Below are positions 1 through 7,161 of a stretch of DNA of 19,338 nucleotides, one piece after another; the stretch's first letter is position 1; each line of letters begins with the position of its first letter. This stretch comes from GH45 sp965370965 (GTDB taxonomy: Bacteria; Bacteroidota; Bacteroidia; Bacteroidales; SZUA-534). Where the stretch lies: contig CBDUWQ010000056.1 in assembly GCA_965370965.1 (NCBI GenBank), positions 1-19,338 of the forward strand, in the 5' to 3' direction. The translations under genes and the position numbers were made by a program. Below the pieces are notes generated by a model, which saw only the letters and a list, made by a program, of their open reading frames with translations, searched no databases and was not told the DNA's origin.

Positions 1-209
1 ATATTTTTTGTCGTTTGCCCAATGCTGCTTTAAGCGGACCGGAAGTAACAAAGCGTCTTTTTATTGAATACAATATTTATATAAAAGATAGTGTTGAAAA
101 AACACAACCTGGTGCAACCCGATATATTCGAATTGCAAGTCGCACCAATGAGGAAAACAGTAAGCTTATTGAAGCATTGAAAAATGTAATGTATTTAAAG
201 AACAAATAA
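1..209 (+). CDS. PLP-dependent aminotransferase/decarboxylase (fold type I, HisC/CobD-like), C-terminal fragment
   Basis: The frame is open from the first complete codon (position 3) to a TAA at 207-209, so this is the 3' end of a gene that begins before the window. The last ~68 residues resemble the small C-terminal domain of class I/II PLP enzymes such as histidinol-phosphate aminotransferase: the segment YIRIASRTNEEN matches the family pattern in which an Arg (YIRI) binds the substrate carboxylate and is followed by an EEN..L helix. The lysine that binds PLP lies outside the window. The next gene starts 1 nt after the stop, so the two are very probably co-transcribed and may be translationally coupled. 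From memory, Bacteroidota often fuse such an enzyme to an N-terminal nucleotidyltransferase that makes a CDP-activated amino-alcohol or phosphonate head group. That would suit the downstream CDP-alcohol transferase, but the N-terminus is not visible and the substrate is unknown. Confidence 0.75.
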   Translation, partial: IFCRLPNAALSGPEVTKRLFIEYNIYIKDSVEKTQPGATRYIRIASRTNEENSKLIEALKNVMYLKNK

Positions 210-210
210 T

Positions 211-849
211 ATGAACGACAAACAGCAGCCCGGCATGCTTACTTTTGCCAAAGATTTACCAAATATTTGTTCTTTAATTGGATTATTGAGTGCTGTATTA
301 GGAATTTATTTTGCAATTAAAGGAAATTTTCCGGCAGCAATAATTGGAGTACTTTGGGCAGTTCTGTTCGATTGGTATGATGGAATTATTGCCCGAAAAT
401 TAAAAGGCAGGACAAAAATACAAGGTGTTTTTGGATCTCAACTTGATTCAATAATTGATATTGTAAGTTTTGGAGTTTTACCTGCAATAATACTTTTAAG
501 CTACGGAAATTATAATGTATGGTTTATACCCGGAGCTTTTGTAATTATTGCTACAAGTGCTATCCGTTTGAGTTACTTTAATGTTTATGGCCTTATCGAC
601 AGTAAAACATACAAAGGCTTCCCTTTGGATAACAATGTACTTATAATGGCACTTATATTTTTATTTGAAGGCATTTTTACGACTTCTGCTTTTTCCATTT
701 TGATTTATACACTCATGATGCTTCTATCGGCACTAAACTTATCCTCAATCTCTACTCCAAAATTTGGAGGAAAATGGGTTTATGTTTTAGTTGTCTATGT
801 AATAGTTATGACAAGTATTTTTGGATGGCAATTATGGCGTCAATTATAG
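211..849 (+). CDS. CDP-alcohol phosphatidyltransferase family membrane protein (PssA-like)
   Basis: This 212-residue protein is an integral inner-membrane enzyme of the family that joins a CDP-linked donor to an alcohol with release of CMP, as in phospholipid synthesis. The catalytic signature is present: D54-x2-D57-G58-x2-A61-R62, then G75-x3-D79-x3-D83, retaining the acidic residues that bind metal and CDP. The usual spacing between Arg and the second Gly is 8 residues; here it is 12, a four-residue expansion (K63-F74). The following SFGVLPA recalls phosphatidylserine synthase PssA (SFGVAPA). About six hydrophobic segments are visible. Length is normal for the family. It follows the PLP-enzyme tail after one nucleotide. 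The head group cannot be fixed from sequence: serine is the default for PssA-like proteins, whereas ethanolamine phosphate or an aminoalkyl phosphonate is possible given the neighbour. No clear terminator follows. Confidence 0.88.
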   Translation: MNDKQQPGMLTFAKDLPNICSLIGLLSAVLGIYFAIKGNFPAAIIGVLWAVLFDWYDGIIARKLKGRTKIQGVFGSQLDSIIDIVSFGVLPAIILLSYGNYNVWFIPGAFVIIATSAIRLSYFNVYGLIDSKTYKGFPLDNNVLIMALIFLFEGIFTTSAFSILIYTLMMLLSALNLSSISTPKFGGKWVYVLVVYVIVMTSIFGWQLWRQL

Positions 850-1021
850 ACTGATAGCAGTATGCTCATTTTTTTTTAGCATGAAACAGTAGCAGTAGGA
901 ATAGTTTGGCACTTAACTACTTACCGTATCTATTTACAATAAGCTTAATTAAAAATATAAACCTACCAAAACCTGTTTCCGCCAAATTATTTTTGACTGC
1001 GTGTTGTATGCTGTACATGTT

Positions 1022-1699
1022 TTATTCCTTCACAAATATTGGATAACAAGTCAAAATTTTATCATCCTGATTTATTATAAACTCAACTTTAATATTATTA
1101 GAAGTCATCGAATGATATACATTTCCAGATGTTAAACACTTATTTGAAAATGCACAATTATATTCATGGAATAACTTGTTCAAGTCCCAATCATCTGGAA
1201 AGAAGGTAGATTCTGTTTCTTTCTCAATCCATTGTCCTGTTTGCTCGTTAAGCTTCTCAATTCTTACAGAATAACAACCAGTCTTTGAATCAATATATTT
1301 CTTTTCGATTATTCTCACAGTATTAGGATTATAAAAATGGACTCCTTTAACCTTTGAATTAGAAATCTTGCCAATAGTTATATGTGCAAATACGCTCATA
1401 TGGTCAATTGAATAAGAATCATCCTCATTAGTGTATATGAAATTCTCCTTCACCATTATGTTACTGGACTTCAGAATCCTTTGTCTATGTTTTTGAAGTT
1501 TAATCACAGCTAATATGAAAGATTTCTTTTTTAGTGTCTGGAGAGAATCAAAAGGACCTTCTGCTTCATTTTTATCAGAAAAGTATGCATTTAAAGGCTA
1601 TTTAGCTCTTTTTACCTTAAAAATCTTAGGTAATTTATCTCGGCACTTTGAACCAGCAGTGATAGAATTCTTATGTATGAAATAATAATAATCTTCCAT
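1022..1699 (-). pseudogene. EndoU-family ribonuclease (toxin-tip type) gene interrupted by an in-frame amber codon
   Basis: The open 161-codon frame beginning with GTG at 1507 carries an EndoU-like domain. In that numbering the marks are H42 (AHITIG), H57 (G-V-H), a Y-S-V-R-I strand, then STFFPDDW at 100-107 and a terminal CYPIF. Spaced His...G-x-H plus (S/T)-x-F-P is the pattern I associate with bacterial EndoU nucleases, which cleave RNA and usually form the C-terminal tip of contact-dependent or polymorphic toxins. Reading upstream in the same frame gives 30 further sense codons, one TAG at 1598-1600, and then 33 sense codons back to an ATG at 1699 (MEDYYYFIHK...), which is preceded by an in-frame TAA. 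A single codon change would restore a 225-residue protein, so I read this as a nonsense-interrupted gene. Alternatively the domain is still made from the GTG at 1507 or the Met at its codon 18. No secretion signal, immunity gene or delivery module lies beside it. The third catalytic residue (Lys) could not be assigned. Confidence 0.6.
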
Positions 1700-1758
1700 A
1701 TCTAGTAATTAAATATCCAAAATGCACGACTTGTATTGGCTACAACGATGTGATGTGT

Positions 1759-4170
1759 TTACTTTTTCAAATACAAATAATCTAAATAGTAAAGCACTTT
1801 TATTGAGAAAAGATTTGTTTGGGGCGAATCAAGAATATTGTTTAAGTTGCTCCAATAATTATTTAACACCACGTCGCCCGACTCATAAACAGAGTTTTTC
1901 CAAACCAATAACAAATCACTTCCGGGGGCAAAACGCCATGTATAAACCATATTGATATTAAAAAAATTATAATTAATATCATTATTTTCATCATATGAGT
2001 TATCCTCGGTTAAAGTACCATCGGTATTAAGCGTATAAAATTGCTTATAATATGCTGCCGACCAGTAATGTCGGGCTCTTAAACTTAATGACATTTTTTC
2101 GTTAAAAACAATATCGGTTATAAGTGTGTTTGTAACTGTTCTTCTGTTACGTCTTCCAAAATATATAATATCCGATCCCTCATTAACATAACCAATATCA
2201 TTGATACTGTACCGTTGCATACTTTCTAAAGTAAAGCGCAGCTTATCGTTAACACGCCATGTTGGTTCAAACGTAATCCTCATCATCTCCTCATTGTATT
2301 CCGAATCAGCATTCCAATACATGCTAAAAGCATGAAACGAAAACTTTTTTCGCTTATCGCTACCAAAATGCAAACCTCCATAAGCAGCGGGTGCTTTTTC
2401 AAAAACTTGTCCCTCTTTGTGTGCTTCATAGTAATCATAAATCCCGTAAGGCATTGCATCAAAAAACCCTCCAAAATTCCATCTGCTTTTAAATGTAGTG
2501 TTCATATTCATTCCTATTTGCCACTGCACAAAATTCATTGTGCTAAATTGGTTTTTATATTCTGAGTCGAATCTGATATTCCAATTCAATATGTTTTTAT
2601 ATGGCTGAAGAATTCTATAACTAACATCGGCACTTGTTTCCATAAAATCATTATGCCTTAAATACCCCATGTCATTTTGAGTGTATTTATCATCAATCAA
2701 AACCTGATTTATCGACGATTGAATATGCCCACCTGTTTTTGCAATTTCTAAATCGTGCTTATAACCAAACTCGGTATTTAATGCCACATTATGTATTTGA
2801 CTTACACCTACAATACCCTCAAGTTGATAATTTTGCTTTTTGTTTTTCAGTAAAAACTCACTTGCTGTAACATTTGCCGTATATTTATTGTCGGGCATTA
2901 CCATATTTGTATTAATAACACTTGCAAATGAGTTATTTTTAAGGTTTTGATCAAAAACAAGTATATTATAATTGGTAAATGGTTGTGTTATATAATCTCT
3001 GCTCTCGCCGGTTATTGTGTCGTTTATTTGCGCAACCGACTTAAGTGTTATTGCATTAAAAAAACCCAAACCAAGTCCTTTACCGGTTCTACCTGTAACC
3101 TTTGTTGCATTAATAATTTGGGTTTCTGTTGGGTTTAAAATAACTTCTTCATTAACGTATAAACTATCATAAATATTTTCATAATCTTTAGGAAATGAGC
3201 CTATGCGTTTTGAGTAGAAAATTTCTCCCTTATCAAAAAGCTCTGTTCCCTCGGTAAAAAATGGACGCCTCTCTTGGTATTTTGTTTCAAAAGCCGACAA
3301 ATTTAAAATCATATCATCAGTTTGCACCTGCGAGAAATCAGGTATCAGCATTAAATCCAATGTAAAACTCTCATTAATGCCATATTTTAAATCTAACCCT
3401 CCCTTTATTCCTTTTGACCAGCTATTACCCTCTGATTTATGTTCGGCATAAGTTGACAAATAAGGTGTAAACGAAAGGCGCAAAGGGGGTTCAATACCTT
3501 TAATGTTTGTTAGTTCGCCGGCTTGGTTTGAAAAGCCCTCTATTTCATTATTTATCCAATTCCAACTGCTCCACTCCTGTTTTCTGATTATACCCCTAAA
3601 AAAGTTAACTCCCCATGTTTGAATCTCGGCTTTTGAAAACCGCAAGGCCGAATAGGGTATCTTCATCTCAACAACCCACCCTTTATCAGTAATGTTTACA
3701 GCACTTTCCCAAACTGCATCCCAGTTTAAATCTTCATTGTTCGAGGAGACTTTCATGTCAGACTGAACACCCGCAGCTGTAACAATAAATAAGTTTGTAT
3801 TAATACCATCGTTAAAAGTACTTAACGATAAATTAAACATATCGGCATCAACACCAAACCCTGCGTCTCGTTTTGACAAAGTTGTAAAAATACTATCGGG
3901 TTTACTGTCGTAAAGCATGGCACCTACATAAACAGCGTTATTATCATAAATAATTTTTACCTCGGTTTGCTCGGTTGCGGGTGCACCATTATATGGGTCA
4001 AACTGTATAAAACTATTAGCTATAGGAATATTCAGCCATACAGCATCATTAAGAACGCCGTCAATTTTGGGGCTATTCTCAATTTTAATTATTTCAATTG
4101 TTTTTTTGTTTTCCTGTGAGAAAATTGGGGCTGTTATAATGGATAATAATAATAAAATTCTATACTTCAC
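1759..4170 (-). CDS. DUF5916 outer-membrane protein with N-terminal CBM9/DOMON-like domain
   Basis: The product has 803 residues, within the range I expect for this Bacteroidota family. Residues 1-18 are a signal peptide ending ...APIFS. Residues ~34-225 form a carbohydrate-binding family 9-like beta-sandwich: IDGVLNDAVW at 36-45 and TEVKIIYDNNAVYVGA at 69-84 are typical opening strands. From ~235 to the end the alternating polar/aromatic strands and the closing KVLYYLDYLYLKK look like the DUF5916 region, thought to be an outer-membrane barrel. Ligand and function are not established; a hydrolase or carbohydrate-uptake role should not be assumed. The start is a GTG: an in-frame TAA sits five codons upstream, and no ATG is available near the signal peptide. 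It is separated by 310 nt from the OstA-like gene upstream and by 59 nt from the EndoU frame downstream, so it probably has its own promoter. Confidence 0.85.
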   Translation of the reverse strand: MKYRILLLLSIITAPIFSQENKKTIEIIKIENSPKIDGVLNDAVWLNIPIANSFIQFDPYNGAPATEQTEVKIIYDNNAVYVGAMLYDSKPDSIFTTLSKRDAGFGVDADMFNLSLSTFNDGINTNLFIVTAAGVQSDMKVSSNNEDLNWDAVWESAVNITDKGWVVEMKIPYSALRFSKAEIQTWGVNFFRGIIRKQEWSSWNWINNEIEGFSNQAGELTNIKGIEPPLRLSFTPYLSTYAEHKSEGNSWSKGIKGGLDLKYGINESFTLDLMLIPDFSQVQTDDMILNLSAFETKYQERRPFFTEGTELFDKGEIFYSKRIGSFPKDYENIYDSLYVNEEVILNPTETQIINATKVTGRTGKGLGLGFFNAITLKSVAQINDTITGESRDYITQPFTNYNILVFDQNLKNNSFASVINTNMVMPDNKYTANVTASEFLLKNKKQNYQLEGIVGVSQIHNVALNTEFGYKHDLEIAKTGGHIQSSINQVLIDDKYTQNDMGYLRHNDFMETSADVSYRILQPYKNILNWNIRFDSEYKNQFSTMNFVQWQIGMNMNTTFKSRWNFGGFFDAMPYGIYDYYEAHKEGQVFEKAPAAYGGLHFGSDKRKKFSFHAFSMYWNADSEYNEEMMRITFEPTWRVNDKLRFTLESMQRYSINDIGYVNEGSDIIYFGRRNRRTVTNTLITDIVFNEKMSLSLRARHYWSAAYYKQFYTLNTDGTLTEDNSYDENNDINYNFFNINMVYTWRFAPGSDLLLVWKNSVYESGDVVLNNYWSNLNNILDSPQTNLFSIKVLYYLDYLYLKK

Positions 4171-4480
4171 AAGCTTAATTTTTTATATGTGTCTGAAATT
4201 AAAGTATGCACTCTTGCTCAAATTCTACTAAATATAATTGTTCCTTTCGCATTGCTTACTTTTTATATTGAGAAAGGTTACAATAAAACTAAAAAATTGT
4301 TTTATTGAAATAAAAACAATTAAACAAAAGCAATTTTAATAATAATTGTCATGTTGCTTTAGACACACAAAATAGTGAATGGTTACATAAAATAATAGTA
4401 ATGTAATTATTTGTTATAATCTAATTATAAATATCGGATTCAACTCTTGATAAAACCTAAACTGAGCGATTATGAACATT
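4171..4480. other. AT-rich intergenic region between the OstA-like and DUF5916 genes
   Basis: These 310 nt contain no convincing gene. They must hold the 3' end of the OstA-like transcript and the promoter of the DUF5916 gene, both on the minus strand. I see a perfect 9-bp inverted repeat (listed separately), a weak 6-bp repeat at 4383-4388/4401-4406, and one copy of TTAAACAAAA at 4320-4329, a decamer that also occurs twice upstream of the TonB-dependent receptor. No intrinsic terminator with a U-tract was found, and no promoter fully matching TTG-N17-23-TAnnTTTG was found on the minus strand. Confidence 0.6.
4281..4307. repeat. Perfect 9-bp inverted repeat upstream of the DUF5916 gene
   Basis: CAATAAAAC at 4281-4289 pairs exactly with GTTTTATTG at 4299-4307 across a 9-nt loop. 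It lies about 110-140 nt upstream of the GTG start of the DUF5916 gene. Neither strand continues into a T-run, so it is not a standard terminator. It could be an operator or leader hairpin, or chance in very AT-rich DNA. Confidence 0.4.
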
Positions 4481-6091
4481 CTAATGTATCGGTATTTTTC
4501 GTATAGTTTGATAGTTTTTTGAACTTGGCGGCCTTCTTTTATTTTTTAAGGTATCTTTAGGTCTCTCTATCCAAATAAAAACGTCAGTAGGCTTAACAGG
4601 TCTATATTTATCGAGCCAAACAAAATCGCGTACTTTCATTTGCTTAGGAGTCAGTTCGTCAAGCGGATGCATTTTACCTTCATAAGACTGCCGGTAAATT
4701 ATGCGATGCATTTTATTGTTTTTAATAAATATGGTAATATCGGTGCTTTTGCTTTTGTTTACACCAAAAATACCATACTTATCAACCGGAAAATATATAG
4801 TTTCGCTCTTTTTAAACACATCAATTTTATAAATTTTATTATTGCGCAGATAACCCGTCAATTCAACACCTTTTATTTGGTTAAAATGTGCGGTATCTTC
4901 CATCGATATAATTAAACCGCCATCAAACAATTTAAAATGATCTAATTTTTCGTCTATAAAAAAGCTCTCGATATACGTGGCTGTAATTTGGTTTTCATCG
5001 GCCCAAATAATAGGATTGCCATGAAACTGCAAAACCGAATCGACCATTGAAAAATATAAGCTGTCGGTTTGTGCCTGAAAATTTGATTTAAATATACGGG
5101 TATGGTGAAATGCATAAAAAACACGATGTTTACCCGACGTGTCAAACTCGGTAATAATGGTATCGGCATGTAAAAACAGGCTATCGCCATCAATAATATG
5201 AATTAGCAAGGCACTATCGGTAACAAGTACTTTATCAGGATTTTGAAAAGTTTCAAGGTAATTGCCTGTAATAACCACCTGTTGGGCAGTATCGGTAGCT
5301 ACAACATTTGAGTATGCAATACCGTGTTTTATATTGCGGTTGTAATAAATACTATCGGCGGTAATGCTCTGCTTAGGATTATTATATATGGCATTCTGCT
5401 TAAAAAATGCTTTATCATTATTTGTATTATACCACCCAAACTCGGCATACATATAATTTGTGTCGTTATAAAACTCGGTTGGCCCAAAAAAGTAGGTTAT
5501 TTTTGTTTGGGTATCATATTTCAAAGTATCCGAGTACATTTCATATTCACCCTTGTTATGCAAAACTATCACTTTATCTTTAAAATAAATTTCGCGCTTT
5601 TTATTATAATAATGCCCTTTTACACTTGTTAGTGTAGTGGCACTGTCAACAATTGTTGCACCGTATAGGTAATATCCAATATCGTTTCTTATATCATAAT
5701 CGAGCGAATCGGTATATAAAACAACCTGAGTGTCGCGCATAACTACTTTTTTTCTGAATTGTGCTATTTTTGTATTTCCGTTATGGCGTAAAAAGTTACT
5801 TTTAATGTCAATTGTGTTGTCGCCCTGTTTGTAAAGATGCACATGACCAAAGGCCTCAAACATGTTTTCATCAGAATAAAACCATGCACTGTCGCACTTC
5901 ATAATGGTGCTATCCTGCCTAAAAGCAACATTGCCTATCAGCCTTTGTGCGCCATCTCCAATATCTTTATCAGAACGAAAAAAATTTGAGTGAAGAATTT
6001 CAACCTTGGTACTTTTTTGAGCCAGTATAGTATTTGCAATTATGGCAAATAACATAATTAATAATAAGTGTTTTTTGAAGTTAATTTGCAT
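4481..6091 (-). CDS. OstA-like protein (LptA/LptD N-terminal-type beta-jellyroll)
   Basis: This 536-residue protein begins with a signal peptide (1-24, ...NTILA before Q25) and is predicted periplasmic or outer-membrane associated. Residues ~28-300 contain repeated strand units of the kind seen in OstA/LptA proteins (for example IGNVAFRQDSTIMKCDSAWF, then DTQVVLYTDSLDYD), with alternating '...D S ...Y/W ...' strands that build an LPS-binding jellyroll. I assign it to the Bacteroidota OstA-like family (OstA_2 type). The inferred role is in carrying LPS across the periplasm; the barrel half of LptD is absent. The C-terminal ~100 residues are basic (KNKRRPP near the end). It is the last gene of a co-directional block after three PPIase-type genes and MoxR, from which it is separated by 83 nt holding an inverted repeat. 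Confidence 0.82.
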   Translation of the reverse strand: MQINFKKHLLLIMLFAIIANTILAQKSTKVEILHSNFFRSDKDIGDGAQRLIGNVAFRQDSTIMKCDSAWFYSDENMFEAFGHVHLYKQGDNTIDIKSNFLRHNGNTKIAQFRKKVVMRDTQVVLYTDSLDYDIRNDIGYYLYGATIVDSATTLTSVKGHYYNKKREIYFKDKVIVLHNKGEYEMYSDTLKYDTQTKITYFFGPTEFYNDTNYMYAEFGWYNTNNDKAFFKQNAIYNNPKQSITADSIYYNRNIKHGIAYSNVVATDTAQQVVITGNYLETFQNPDKVLVTDSALLIHIIDGDSLFLHADTIITEFDTSGKHRVFYAFHHTRIFKSNFQAQTDSLYFSMVDSVLQFHGNPIIWADENQITATYIESFFIDEKLDHFKLFDGGLIISMEDTAHFNQIKGVELTGYLRNNKIYKIDVFKKSETIYFPVDKYGIFGVNKSKSTDITIFIKNNKMHRIIYRQSYEGKMHPLDELTPKQMKVRDFVWLDKYRPVKPTDVFIWIERPKDTLKNKRRPPSSKNYQTIRKIPIH

Positions 6092-6148
6092 TAGTTTATT
6101 GTCTTATTATATGGCAATGTAAACATATTAGTTAACATTTTTTATACG

Positions 6149-6182
6149 GCTAATAAAAGGCAACAAACGAGCTTTTATTGGC
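6149..6182. repeat. 11-bp inverted repeat overlapping the moxR stop codon
   Basis: GCTAATAAAAG at 6149-6159 pairs with CTTTTATTGGC at 6172-6182 over all 11 positions, with one G-T wobble and a 12-nt loop. The right arm contains the stop codon of the MoxR gene (6175-6177). On the minus (coding) strand the hairpin is followed by CGTATAAAAAATG rather than a T-run, so it is not a classical intrinsic terminator. It may mark the 3' end of the upstream transcript or limit read-through into the OstA-like gene. Confidence 0.5.
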
Positions 6183-7149
6183 TATCAATTATGTTTTGTA
6201 TAATATTATCAACAGTAACCTTTTCGGCCTCGGCTTTGTAGTTACGTATAATTCTATGTCGCAAAATTGGGAAAGCTACGGCTTTAACATCTTCAATATC
6301 GGGTGAGTATTTTCCTGATATAGCTGCATGAGCTTTTGCCCCCAACACTAAAAACTGCGAAGCCCTTGGACCTGCACCCCAATTTACATATTGGTTGGTA
6401 ATTGGCAAAGCAAGTTTGGTATTAGGACGGGTTTTTGCAGCCAAATTAACTGCATATTTCAGTACTGCTTCATTAATTGGTATTTTGCGTATAAGTTGCT
6501 GAAAAAAAATTATTTCGTCAGCTTTAAGCACCTTATTTACCTCTCTTTTAATGTCAGAAGTTGTTTCAGCCACAATATCAACCTCGCTTTCAATGGTTGG
6601 ATAATCTAACCATATGTTAAACATAAACCTATCTAACTGCGCTTCGGGCAATGGGTATGTCCCCTCTTGCTCTATTGGGTTTTGGGTTGCTAATACAAAA
6701 AACGGTTCATCTAATTTAAAAGTTTTACCTGCGGTAGTAACCGATTTCTCCTGCATGGCCTCAAGCAATGCCGACTGTGTTTTTGGCGGTGTCCGGTTTA
6801 TTTCATCAGCCAAAATAATATTTGCGAACAAAGGTCCTTTCACAAATTTAAACTCACGGTTTTCATCTAAAATTTCGGCTCCAATTATATCACTTGGCAT
6901 TAAATCGGGTGTAAATTGAATTCTTTTATAATTTAAGCCCAATGCATTTGATATTGTATTTACCAATAGTGTTTTTGCCAAACCCGGTACACCTATTAAC
7001 AAACAATGACCACCACTAAATATTGAAATTAATGTCTCTTTTACAATATCATCTTGCCCAATAATTACCTTCTTAATTTCAGTTGCAAGTTTATCAAACG
7101 ATACTTTTAAGGCATCAACGGCCTCAACATTATCTTTATAGTCAACCAT
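6175..7149 (-). CDS. MoxR-family AAA+ ATPase
   Basis: This 324-residue protein has the length and motif order of MoxR ATPases. Walker A is GVPGLAKT (53-60), Walker B is IILADE (111-116) followed by INRTPPKTQ, the ATQNP segment (154-158) is sensor 1, and LDRF (172-175) precedes the lid domain. MoxR proteins are cytoplasmic hexameric ATPases that remodel or help assemble partner proteins, commonly with DUF58 and von Willebrand factor A proteins. No such partner lies in the window. Instead the gene begins 12 nt after the SurA-like gene, with an A/G-rich ribosome-binding stretch (AGAAAGAAAT) before its ATG, and is followed by the OstA-like gene. The arrangement suggests co-expression with envelope-biogenesis genes, but a functional link is inference. 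Confidence 0.93.
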   Translation of the reverse strand: MVDYKDNVEAVDALKVSFDKLATEIKKVIIGQDDIVKETLISIFSGGHCLLIGVPGLAKTLLVNTISNALGLNYKRIQFTPDLMPSDIIGAEILDENREFKFVKGPLFANIILADEINRTPPKTQSALLEAMQEKSVTTAGKTFKLDEPFFVLATQNPIEQEGTYPLPEAQLDRFMFNIWLDYPTIESEVDIVAETTSDIKREVNKVLKADEIIFFQQLIRKIPINEAVLKYAVNLAAKTRPNTKLALPITNQYVNWGAGPRASQFLVLGAKAHAAISGKYSPDIEDVKAVAFPILRHRIIRNYKAEAEKVTVDNIIQNIIDSQ

Positions 7150-7161
7150 TATTTCTTTCTA

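Noticed and set aside
862..882. ATGCT...AGCAT hairpin after the CDP-alcohol phosphatidyltransferase
   Set aside because: The stem is only 5 bp, the T-run is in the loop rather than after the stem, and it cannot be called a terminator.
960..1021. Slightly GC-richer stretch (CTGCGTGTTGTATGC) downstream of the EndoU frame as a recombination or attachment site
   Set aside because: There is no matching copy on the other side of the gene and no integrase, so a cassette boundary cannot be supported from this window.
1598..1600. Recoding of the amber codon (suppression or pyrrolysine) in the EndoU gene
   Set aside because: Nothing nearby supports recoding: no structure or suppressor tRNA is seen, and other genes use ordinary stops. 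A nonsense mutation is simpler.
1722..1955. 77-codon frame on the plus strand
   Set aside because: It lies almost wholly opposite the 3' end of the well-supported DUF5916 gene, has no recognisable domain, and is explained as an antisense shadow.
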